Source of the DNA: Hydractinia symbiolongicarpus
Lineage: Eukaryota; Cnidaria; Hydrozoa; Anthoathecata; Hydractiniidae
DNA length: 64,000 nt
NCBI RefSeq assembly: GCF_029227915.1
Contig: NC_079889.1
Span: forward strand, 10,912,001-10,976,000
Direction: 5' to 3'
Shown: piece after piece, positions 48,577-59,028 of the stretch
How positions within the stretch are numbered: position 1 is the stretch's first letter
Layout of the letters: every line of letters begins with the position of its first letter
The notes under the pieces: model-generated
Database searches by the model: none
What the model was told of the DNA's origin: nothing
Seen by the model: the letters and a program-made list of their open reading frames with translations, nothing else
Program-made: the position numbers and the translations under genes

Positions 48577-49606
48577 TTCTACGGCTTTAGCCGATAGAAC
48601 TATAAAATGGGCTCCTTTTTTTGTCGCCGTTATTACTACCGAGACTAGTGAAACACGGGAGGATACCAGTCTAGTGTAGCTGTACGGGAATTATTAGTTC
48701 TTGAGTGTTATAACAGAACTACTCGTTGTGTTGAACAATGTACAAAAACCTATTATGTTTACACATTAATCATTTGGCATTATTATTTTATGTTCAGTTG
48801 GTTTAGCTAGTACCAAGCTGCAACGGTCGTTCGTTATCTTAAAGTGGTTATCTGTAAGTGGAATTTACCGAAGCTAGATTTTTATTTCGTATAGCGAGTT
48901 TTAACAGACTAAAATTCTTTTTTAAAAACTACATAAATAAATAAACCGTTCTTTACGAATTTTATGTTTCATCTAGGTTTCATAACACACTGTTTACAAA
49001 CTTGAACTCATTATTCTACTTTCATATTTTTCATTCTCTTTTTGCTGTGCCAGTTGAAATAATTAATTATTAATAACGTGAGTATTTTTTTCTGCACAAT
49101 TACCGTAATTCTTCAAATAAACGCCCCCTTCTATTAAACGCCCCCTTGAATAGACGCCCCTCCTTTTCAGTCATTTTTTAAATAAACGCCCCCTCGAATA
49201 GACGCCCCCCCCTCGAATAGACGCCCCTTCCTCATAAGGGGAGTTTTTGCGAGACAATAGTAAAAGTATACTTACTTACTTACTTTTTTCCTAAATCTTA
49301 GGTTTAAGGTTGGAAGTTTAGTTTTTCCCTTTTGACGTTCATTCTCTAAAACATGTGAATATCTTTTATTTTCTGTTGTAAAGATATATATTATAGGTAT
49401 CCTTAAAAACTGCAAAAGAGACGAAGTGTAAAAAATTTAACAAACGCCCCCCTCTTTTAAACGCCCCCCTCGAATAGAAGCCCTCCAAGATGTCAAAAAA
49501 TTTAATAAAATTCGAAGCATTACGGTACTAAAGCAAATACTCCTCCGTAGAAAGTATTAAATCAATAATTCGCTGCAGAACTTCCTGCCGAAACGGCTGG
49601 TTTATT
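48577..49606 (+). repeat. Dispersed repeat, family R, copy 2, interrupted by a MITE
   Basis: It matches 14847-15450 on both sides of the MITE at 49101-49527; the right flank resumes at ACTAAAGCAAATACTCC and runs to 'aaacggctggtttat'. Confidence 0.75.
49101..49527. mobile_element. MITE with TACCGTAAT inverted ends and internal ACGCCCCC motifs
   Basis: The left end TACCGTAATTCTTCAAAT and the minus-strand right end TACCGTAATGCTTCGAAT agree at 16 of 18 positions. 'aaacgccccc' and 'gaatagacgcccc' recur inside both arms. It is nested in repeat R. Confidence 0.8.
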
Positions 49607-49994
49607 AAGAATCATAAGGCTTGGACTGATTTTTTCAGTTCCTTCAAGAATTTTCTCGCATTTGCAACAAGGCTAATCAATACAACATAAAGATGGATAA
49701 CTATACATTCTCCAAGTTACCAAGTTGTCGATGAAACAAAAATTTATCAGCCTACCTAAACATGTTAGCTCAGTTTCCACCTTATCCTTAACTTTTTCTA
49801 TTTTTTCAAAAGTGTCTTAATTTCTACCCGACCAAATTTTAACCCGACTTAATTTTCCCCCAACAACACGTTTACCTTGTCAACTGAAAATCTTTTTTCT
49901 TGTAAAGAAATTTCAACATCCACAAAATCTACAACATTCTTCCAGAAAAGTATTCCAAAGACTTCCCGTGATTGCGAGAATTGTTATTTTTTCC

Positions 49995-50089
49995 CAGCCT
50001 CGTTCCCAGGGCCTTTTTGTCTCTCATCGGCGCTGCGCTTTCGTCGTTCGATATGCAAAAACAGACAACAAGTCCTGGGATCTAGGTTG
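49995..50089. mobile_element. Short inverted-repeat element, family F (95 bp)
   Basis: CAGCCTCGTTCCCAGGGCC at the left and AGTCCTGGGATCTAGGTTG at the right; the core includes 'ctctcatcggcgctgcgctt' and 'acagacaaca'. Confidence 0.8.
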
Positions 50090-50148
50090 ATTTTTTCTGT
50101 ATTGTAACATGTTTTTATTTATATTTGTTTTCATGCTTTATTGTTAAG

Positions 50149-50293
50149 GAAGGGGGAGATTTTATTTATTTCGTGCACCTGTTGACAAGAAAACATACGT
50201 TTTTTGTCCACTTATAAAATAAAGGGAGGAAAAGGGGAGATTTTTATTATTTCGTGCACCTGTTGACAAGAAAACATACGTTTTTGGTCCACC
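50149..50293 (+). repeat. Two-copy tandem duplication of about 74 bp
   Basis: TTTCGTGCACCTGTTGACAA and 'gaaaacatacg' occur twice in direct order, differing at a few positions. Confidence 0.85.
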
Positions 50294-50710
50294 TGTAAAG
50301 ATATTGTTTAACAGTAAACAATTTCAAGAGAAAGATTTAACATCGTTATTGTTTTGATAAGCTTTTTAGAAACAGCCAAGTAGCAAATTGTAAATTGTAT
50401 GAACAGGCGCAGTTTAGGTTACAACCCTACCAAAATATTTAAAAAACTGTCCGTACTTTTAATTTTCTCAAAATGGGAAAACGACATCACTTAATCATTT
50501 GCCTGCAATAGGTAGGCTGCAAAGATTCTATTTTGGCAAAGATGTGTAGCGCGAGTAACAAACGTTGAAAATGAGCTAGTTGTACTTTCTGAAACACCGC
50601 ATTGTGAACCTAGCTCCACGACCCGGAATAGTGCAAAAATACGTGCAAGTCAGGCGTGCACAAAATTATGGTGCGTGTTACGCAGACACGGTTTTTTCAC
50701 TTGCTTGGAT

Positions 50711-51565
50711 TACAGTATCCTCTCCAATTAATGGGCACTCTAAAAGGCGGACATCCCTGATTAGCGGACACTTTGACCATGCACCGGCCGTTTTTTTTTA
50801 TTAAAGTCTCGAAAAAAAACTTTTTTATTATGGACACTCAATTAGCGGACAAATTTTTTGCACGAAATGGCAACTATAGGTTTTTTTTTCTTCGATTAGT
50901 GAACACTTCAAAAAATAATAAAAATTTTTAAGATATAACACTTTCAAACTTCACAAGGCATGTCAACTTTTACAGACTCAATTTCATTCGCAAACCATTC
51001 AATTAACTTTTGTTGTCCATAAAACTTATAAATAACTGGTATTTCCAGACCACAACCACCTCCACAATTAACCCTCTTTCCACAAACCTCATAATGACGT
51101 TGAAAAGAAGAACACAACGTTTAGTAGACGTAGATGAAGATGAAGATGACAATGTCAATATTGAAGATCTGTAAAAATCTTGTAAAATAGATCTAACATG
51201 TGAAAACAATTTTTTTAATAAACCCCCTTCTCTAATTCTAAATTTTATTACAGCCCAGGGCGTTAAATAGAGAAAATACGGTAAAGTTTTTTTAAAAAAT
51301 CATTTCGTTAGTTTAGTTGTTATGTTGATATTTGTTTGTTATTTTAAAAAAAAAATTATATTCCGTTCAATGTAGCTGTTTTATTCCTTTCCTGTGTCTA
51401 AGTTCAGCACGGTACCCGCTAATGTTTTAAGTTACACATTTCGTATGCAAAATCGCATATACTTTAAATTTTGAGCTGACGTTGCAAAAATTTCCAAAAG
51501 GCGGACACCTCTAATTTGCGGACACTTTGTTCGGGCACCAACGGTGTCCGCTAGAGAATACTGTA
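50711..51565. mobile_element. MITE with TACAGTAT inverted ends (855 bp)
   Basis: The left end TACAGTATCCTCT and the minus-strand right end TACAGTATTCTCT agree at 12 of 13 positions. Both arms repeat 'gcggacac' in inverted sense. No transposase frame is visible. Related fragments lie at 42500-42965. Confidence 0.75.
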
Positions 51566-52194
51566 CAAGCTTTCAGATTCTGCCAATAATTTACGTCCGT
51601 AGTTATAGCAAAAATCCCGATGCTTTCGAATTATTACCCGGAAACTCCAAATCGATAAACGTTCTTCTATCACTCAGATCATATACGTCATACCCCAATT
51701 TTGAAAACTTACATTCTCCTGGCGTATTTTATGTCAGGATGTCTTGATCTAGTTGACTACACTTTGGAGCAAATTAGGTGGAGCTATAAGATATTCTTCC
51801 CGTTGACTGTGAGATATTCCTCTGAACCTTCTGCGGTCTATAAACACGGTCATTTCAAGCCAGACATTCTCTTTTCTCAATCTAGCCCTTGAATTACAGA
51901 TAAACAATCTTCTGTTTTCGCAAATGGCCAATTTCTATTATATAATTTAGCAATTTTCCGACCATCTTTTTGCCGTTTTTTCTTTCTTTTTGCTAATTTT
52001 TATCAGTTTCATGCAATTATTCTTTATTAATGACTAAATATGAAAATTTAGTCGGCAAAAAGTGACTAAATTCAAAAATTTAGTCGGCAGAAGTGACTAA
52101 ATTTTGTTCAAGTGACTACTATTTTTGCCGACTTTCGTTTACCGATAAGGTAGTTGATTTTCGACCTTCATCAACATCTATGGCTAAGTCTATG

Positions 52195-52290
52195 GCTACC
52201 TCATTCCCAGGCTTATTAATAGGTCTGACCATGATGTCCGTCTCGTAACTGATATTCAAAAAGAGACAACAGGTCCTGGGATCAAGGTTG
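52195..52290. mobile_element. Short inverted-repeat element, family F (96 bp)
   Basis: GCTACCTCATTCCCAGGC at the left and AGGTCCTGGGATCAAGGTTG at the right, almost the same length and core ('aaaagagacaacagg') as the copy at 49995-50089. Confidence 0.8.
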
Positions 52291-52754
52291 AGCCTATGTC
52301 TCAATAAGACTAGTTGTTATCTCTACCATTGACTTAAGAGTTCTTAGGTAGAAATCACCCACTGATGTCTCTTCATTCCTGCAGTACGCACAATTTCAGC
52401 GAAATAAAATATTATTTCTTTTACTAAAATACTTAAACGAAGCGCGATTCAAGTCAAAAACTAGTTTATTTACGCAAAAATTGACAGAATGACAAAATTG
52501 ACAGTTTGCGTAACTTCAAGTAAAAACTGTGAACTTTTTACTATGCATTCGTTCTACGGTAGAAAAGAGGAGTCATTTGTTTTTTGTTTTTCGAGAAGAA
52601 AAAATATGGTCGTTTGGCAGGTATCATTTTTGTCTGGGGATAAGTAATAGAATTACAACCCATGTCATGTGAGGGAAATTGGGTAGACACAGCAGCTGTA
52701 TACCTATTGTATACATTTAGATGACAGTATCCAACATTAAAAGTGGCTATGCTG

Positions 52755-52785
52755 TATAAATATTCGGAATAATAATAATAATTTT
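52755..52785 (+). repeat. 3' end of a family D SINE with short AAT tail
   Basis: CTGTATAAATATTCGGAATA plus about five AAT units, identical to the sequence that precedes the long AAT array at 55525. Confidence 0.6.
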
Positions 52786-53007
52786 CCGCCGATTACTGTT
52801 GGGGGGTTTGGTCCTTTCGAGGCAAATTCAACATCTGATGTCAGTTAAAATATTCACAACGTATTGACTTTAAATTTTTTTAGTACCTAGCTACACTTGT
52901 TTTTATTTCTTTTATTAGTTTAGAATTTTTGCTAACACAAACGCCCTTGCACTTACTTCATTTATACCTAAATTCCAAAACTCAGAAAATCCTTGGGGAT
53001 TTCATCC

Positions 53008-53232
53008 TGACGGTTGGCTCTTCCTACCCTCCGACTGTAACTATGTTACATTACCGCCAGAGATACGTAGAGCATTGCTTTAACTTGCTTGCCTGCCACA
53101 CAATCCGGTTAGCGGTCAGTAGATGGCACCAAATGGGCTCACAACACTGCATTTAAAGTGCGCCGGAGTGGGGACTCGAACCTTATGACTTCAAGTCGAA
53201 TGCGCTACCACTACACCATCTCACCATTTACA
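53008..53232 (-). repeat. tRNA-derived SINE, family B, with intact head
   Basis: On the minus strand the first about 72 bases (53232-53159) read like a tRNA: GATGGTGTAGTGGTAGCGC (A box) and GGTTCGAGTCC (perfect B box). The anticodon and T stems are mismatched, so this is a SINE head rather than a working tRNA. The body matches 34050-34172. Confidence 0.8.
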
Positions 53233-54151
53233 CCATCTCAAGGGAGGACTAAGAAACAACACATTTGCATATCATACAACAACTAACTTTCTTCAAGCTA
53301 ACGAGCGTTAAGTACCGAATACATTTTGGCGGCAAAATTGATTAGAAAAGCGACATGTCCAACATGGTAACCTCATTCCCAGGGTAGACGTAAAGTACTT
53401 GCAAGTTTTGTAATTTTCATTACCTTGAAAAATATTGCAATTTTACTACAGGATGGATATAAAAAATAATAAAGTCAAATATTAGTTATATTTTTAAAAA
53501 AGAACGAGATAAAAACCTTTATATTTCCATTCGACCCCCTTTTTATGTTATTAACGTTCGATTTTGAAAATCGAATGTCGTAAAAGTGCGGGAAAGTGGT
53601 GCAGCTAACACGCCTAGAAGAAGAAAAGTAGCTAAAAATGTCTGCCGTGAAATGCTTTTATTCGCCATGAAATTTGTGGAAATTGTTTTAAGAAGATTCG
53701 CAGAAAAGTAGTTGGAAACGTGACAAAAGCGTTCTGTTATTTAATTTTTGTATAACATTTGCGAACCAGGTCTGAGTCGAAGTTGTTTGAAAAATGTAAA
53801 AGTTAAAAAGGAGGATCCATTTGGTACTCCAGTAGCTCACAACAGTTTATCCTTATTTAATATCTTGTGACGATTCAGAGTGTTGCCACTAAGCCCAATG
53901 CTTAATGTAAGTTTTCTTTCCGACCAAAACAAGCCAGGCTAAAACCTTGGAGGAAAGAACCAGAAGAGGTGAATGAGAAACCTTGAGGTAAGGGGCAAAA
54001 GGCTCAGTTAGTATCGACCAGAATATCTGGCGAAGGCTGTGGTATATGATTTAACAAAAGATTGAGTTTCTCCTACCGGATTAGTCTCATGCAACTGGCT
54101 ATGTTACGTATTTCTGTGAACTATTTTTCACGTGAATTCCGCTTCCTAGTT

Positions 54152-55258
54152 TCACAAACTTTCTTGTTCATATGCGATCGTGATTTGCTCCAAAGAGGAA
54201 TCATTGGAAACAAGTCGGGAACCGGCAGATACAAAAATTTTCTTGCGTGAACGATAGCAAACAACAGAAACAACAACAATAGCAACCACAAATAATCCTA
54301 AAAATGTTCCAACTAATGGCAAAACCAGTTTCTTCTTTTCTTTGCTTATCACAATCACCTTTGTTTTACAAGGAGATATATAATCACAAACAATAAAGTA
54401 ATCTCTCTCGATGAGAAAATCCCTTGATATGTGGTCATGATCACTTGTATGATTTTCACAAGTACCATCAATTACCAAGCTTTTCGATGAATTATACAAA
54501 CTCCGCACGGACTTATAAAGACCGCAATCACATTTTAAAGGATTTTTATCCAAGTCTAACGCTGTAAGGTTTCGTAGACTTGAGACTGCTGACTCTGGTA
54601 TTGTTGTTATTTTATTATCAATTAATTGGAGTTCTTTTAAATTATGTAGAGTTAATAATGCGGAGACTGGTATGGTCGCTATGTTGTTGTGATCTAATGT
54701 AAGATATTTTAATTTTTCGAGACCTGCAAATACGTTTGGTGAGAGTATGGAAATTTTATTTGAACTGAGATCGAGCGTTGTTAAATTACGAAGGTAAAAA
54801 AATGTCTCCTCTTCAATTTTCCGTATGTTACCATTTATAACAAGAGTTTCCAGATGTCTATAACCAAATAAAACTCCTTTTTCTATAGATGTAATCTTGT
54901 GCCCAGAAACCAACAACATTATCAATGAAGAGAGTTTATTTAAATCTGTAGGTATTTTTAATAGACTGTTACAATTAACCTCCAGAGATTGAAGTTTTAA
55001 TAACGTAGGAAACTTTTTGAATGAAATAACATCTTCCGCACAATAACTGATGGTCAAAAATTCCACTTTAGTCATCGTGGCATCTCTTCCAATCTGATCG
55101 ATGTCAGTTTGTGTTAAGGAAATGTTTTGTGATCCGCATGTCATGTGACAATAGCGATTAATTAGAACGCGACAACCACAGAGGGGATGTGATGGACAGC
55201 TACATGACTGGGCGAGACTAAACAACATCCTCATAACGATAATTACAAGCCAATACAT
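54152..55258 (-). CDS. Single-exon leucine-rich-repeat transmembrane protein
   Basis: One uninterrupted frame of 368 residues, ATG 55258 to the stop ending at 54152. Residues 1-17 are a signal peptide. A cysteine-rich N-cap follows (CSC, CGC, C37, C41), then about seven LRRs between 62 and 238, the clearest being LRNLTTLDLSSNKIS, LKYLTLDHNNIATIP and LKELQLIDNKITTIP. The LRRCT cap NPLKCDCGLYKSV starts at 239, with partner cysteines to 297. A membrane helix spans about 311-334, then RSRKK and a 30-residue cytosolic tail. No TIR, Ig or kinase domain is present. The layout (LRRNT-LRR-LRRCT-TM-short tail) is that of adhesion or receptor proteins such as the LRRTM/AMIGO/trophoblast-glycoprotein class, but I cannot assign an orthologue. 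Lack of introns contrasts with its intron-rich neighbours and could mean a retrocopy origin. The ligand is unknown. Confidence 0.88.
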   Translation of the reverse strand: MYWLVIIVMRMLFSLAQSCSCPSHPLCGCRVLINRYCHMTCGSQNISLTQTDIDQIGRDATMTKVEFLTISYCAEDVISFKKFPTLLKLQSLEVNCNSLLKIPTDLNKLSSLIMLLVSGHKITSIEKGVLFGYRHLETLVINGNIRKIEEETFFYLRNLTTLDLSSNKISILSPNVFAGLEKLKYLTLDHNNIATIPVSALLTLHNLKELQLIDNKITTIPESAVSSLRNLTALDLDKNPLKCDCGLYKSVRSLYNSSKSLVIDGTCENHTSDHDHISRDFLIERDYFIVCDYISPCKTKVIVISKEKKKLVLPLVGTFLGLFVVAIVVVSVVCYRSRKKIFVSAGSRLVSNDSSLEQITIAYEQESL

Positions 55259-55365
55259 TCTAAGTTTTTAAAGTGGTGAATGAATGTTGTTGTTTCTAGC
55301 CTCTCGGAGGTTTATCTAAAAAAAAACATGTCCAAAATAATTAACCATCCACTAAAATCATCATA

Positions 55366-55893
<528 letters not shown>

Positions 55894-58800
55894 TCTCGGC
55901 AATGATTTATGTTAGTTTTAAATACCTAATGGGTTGTAAAAATGGAAGGCTTATAAACCGTATCTGTTTGTACCGCCCAACGTAAACACAATTGTTACAT
56001 ATCAGCCGTTTCGGTAGGTATCCGACGTCGACTTCTTTCTGCGAAACTGCTGTTTTATTGTAAGTGACATTACCTTTTTGTATCGAGTTAGTTGCTTTCA
56101 TCCGTTCTTTCACAATTTGTAGTGGGATCAAAGGAAAAGTGAAAGGTATGTGTATATATTAAATGTATTAACAGTTCCTTCTCGTCCCCAGATCTCTTTA
56201 AAATAAACCTGAGGCTTACTTGAAGAGATCTTGGATCAAAAATGCTAATAATTTCCTTTGCCTTATATGTCAACTAGAGACTTGCTTCATAAATTTACCA
56301 GTAATGATGAAAATTGACTTTTACTGAGAAAATTCATTCATTGAAATTTTCTAAACTCACCTGCTTTGACAAGGTCACCAGTGCTAATGATATAAATGTA
56401 TTTACGAACTTGTACAACTCTGGTAACAAGACGACTACACTCGGAACACTGTTAATTTCATTCCTCGTTAAGTAAAATACTGTTAATTATGTGACTTTTT
56501 GATTTCCACCGACCGCTACGCGAGGCGGAATCTTTAAAATCGCCTTGAGGGATACAGAGAGAAACAGCGCAGCTAGGCTGGGTACACTAGGTTGTGATAT
56601 TTAGGCTTTAGGCTAAAATATTTGCGCGGACCCTGTCATTGTTATTACCTGAAAAGCCAAAAGGAAAACTTCGTTTTTTTTACAACTAATAAGAGTACAG
56701 ATTGTAAATAATCTGATCTTCACGATTTTCTAGTATTCTACATTCTTTGGTCTAAGCTTTGGACTATGACCAAAAGCACTTTGAATTCTGGTTGTGCGCA
56801 TCGTATCCTTTGGCTGTGCCTATGGGGAATTTCTTTTACGGTTGGCTTGCTGGTGGGAACTCCAGAGTAGTTTATATTATAGTATACTTGATATAAGGCA
56901 AGAATTATTGTATTTTGATTAGCTAGCTGGTGTTTTTTAGCTGATCTGCACATGCCTTTTGTCTAGTCACCAAGCTAGCTAACTTAGAATAGTTAAAGCT
57001 AGCTAGCTATCAGAAAAGCAAATTTTTAGTTGGGTTAATAGTCAGCCAACTGGACGTAGGTACCTCTTTATTCTTTAGTCTTACAAAGGTTTTAATTAAC
57101 TATTTTGGTACATTTAAGATTTTTTATCTGAAAGCTTGGGCACTTCGTTGAACTTGCTTGGTTAATTCCCTAACCAACCGGCAGAAGCAATTAGAATTTT
57201 TTCAGGATTTAATTGGATAAAATTATACTTGAATTTTGAAAAATCACTTTTTCCCTGCTACAGTTAACCCCATTATATAGTAGCTAGCTAGCTAGCTAGC
57301 TAGACATGTTTCATTGTGACACAATGGTGTTTATATTTCTATACCCCAAACACAAATTGACAGGTTAAAAAATGCAGGCAATAAGCCATAGGCTATTTTA
57401 TTTCAAACTTTATATCTAAGATTTGCGCATTGCTCACTTATATATATATTATGTTGTAACAGTTTTTTACATCTATATTATAACTGAGACATATATATGT
57501 TTTTCCGTAAGCTGAAAATCCAGACCACATTATATACGTTTAGCCTTTATAATTTACAACATCGTTGACCCTGCAATTGGCCGCGGCGAATGCCCAGGAG
57601 TTAACAAAAATTCTCGATTTACGTTGGCATGATTCGCCCACATGTTTTATATTGCAGTTGGATGTGACTTAATTTACATATATAAGTTTTGTTCTCATTT
57701 TCATTTTTTCTTTAAATGTAACTGCGATTTGTGTATGGGAGCATACAATTACAAACAAAATATAAATTGCCCACATGAAACCGAGTTTTTCAGCTTAGAG
57801 CAGGCAAAGGCTAGTTCATGTTGGGAGTTTTTTGCCAACAAGAAATAAATGAAATTAGAAAGGCTAAATAAAAAAAAATAAACATATTCTTTAAATTATT
57901 CAAAATAATTTCATTGCACCGCGTTAATTTCATTCGCGTGATTTTCATTCACGTTATTATCTTGATTCGTTAATATCATGGAACAAGGTATTTAAATTAT
58001 AATTATACTTTACAATTGGTGGGTATTTTTCCCTTTATTTAGTAGTTGTTACAGGCCTGTAACAGGAGGGGCAAAAATGAATCACAAGAAGTGGAATCAT
58101 TATATTACTTTCATAAAAAAGTTTGACAACATAAAAACAAAATTCAAGATATAATTATAAAACAAAAGTTAGGTAAATTACTTCAAATATAACATCAAAT
58201 CAGTTACATTGAGTACTGATAACAATAAATGCAATGCAATTGAATATGAACTAAAATTTGACTGGTTACTTGTTGGGGAAAAAATATTTTTTTAAAAAAA
58301 AATTAGCGACAAAAAGAAATGTCACATGATGGATTGGTATTGAATTCGTATGAATGGGTTTTTGTAACAAAACTTGGAAATTTACAGGCGTGATTTCAAG
58401 ATCGTTTGCATTACTTCACAAACTTTGGACAGTCATCGCTGAAATATAAAAAAATGTGTCAGTATTTCAAAAAATGCTATTAAATACAAAATACTACCTG
58501 TAGTTTTTTAGTCATAATCTCACCCAAAACAATTTTCATACTGCAATAAGTAAGCACTCACAAGGAAAACACAAAAAAACTACTTTCGCTGCAATGAAAA
58601 GTAGAAGGGGTTATATTAGGTAGAATATGTTGGGGTATTAAAGTAACGGGCGGGTTCATATTAGGTAGATTATGTAAGGCTGTTGTAGGTAAGGGGCGGG
58701 GTCACATCAGGTGGAGTATGTGGCGGTGATGCAAATAATAGGCATGATCACATTAGGTAGGGTATCTCGAGGTATTTGAAGTAATGGGCGTGACCACATT

Positions 58801-59028
58801 AGGTAGAGCATGGTTTCCTTACCGGTATACGCTAATATGAATAACTTCATAATGTTATTAAAACCTGACAGAACATTTCTAGTGCGGATCTGAGGGTGAT
58901 TTATTTTTTTCAAAAAAAATACTCCGTTTAAAAGTTCCTCAAAGTTAGTAACTTATTAGGTTTTTTGAGAAAAAAAACATCAAAAAAATCCTGTCATTAA
59001 TTTTTTTCATTCTTTGTCTTGTTTGTAT
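55894..59028. other. Gene-free stretch between the LRR gene and SGPL1
   Basis: It contains AGCT repeats at 57288-57302, short TA runs near 57440, a degenerate minisatellite at 58605-58812 and a 'ccccagatctcttt' repeat end near 56188. The LRR-gene promoter and the SGPL1 3' UTR lie at its ends. No coding exon is supported. Confidence 0.55.
58605..58812 (+). repeat. Degenerate minisatellite, about 5 units of 40-50 bp
   Basis: A 'cacattaggtagagtatg'-type core recurs five times, spaced by 'gtaatgggcgtg'-type sequence. It lies 3' of the SGPL1 stop. Confidence 0.7.

Larger units (their letters stand above)
45613..54151. other. Gene-poor, repeat-dense region between tyrosinase and LRR genes
   Basis: I see no supportable gene in about 8.5 kb; the elements found are listed separately. 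The tyrosinase promoter and the LRR-gene 3' UTR must lie at its two ends. Open frames such as 46089-46442 (minus) and 48401-48679 (plus) cross repeats and match no family I know. Confidence 0.6.

Noticed and set aside
48401-48679. 92-codon plus-strand frame
   Set aside because: It straddles repeats T and R, so the frame is accidental.
53159-53232. tRNA gene on the minus strand
   Set aside because: The A and B boxes are good, but anticodon and T stems are mismatched and a conserved SINE body follows; read as a SINE head.
58411-58438. Minus-strand acceptor-like TTTCAG followed by an eight-codon frame (DDCPKFVK) and stop
   Set aside because: SGPL1 already ends in frame at 59029 and its last exon has no donor that would reach this site; too short to support alone.
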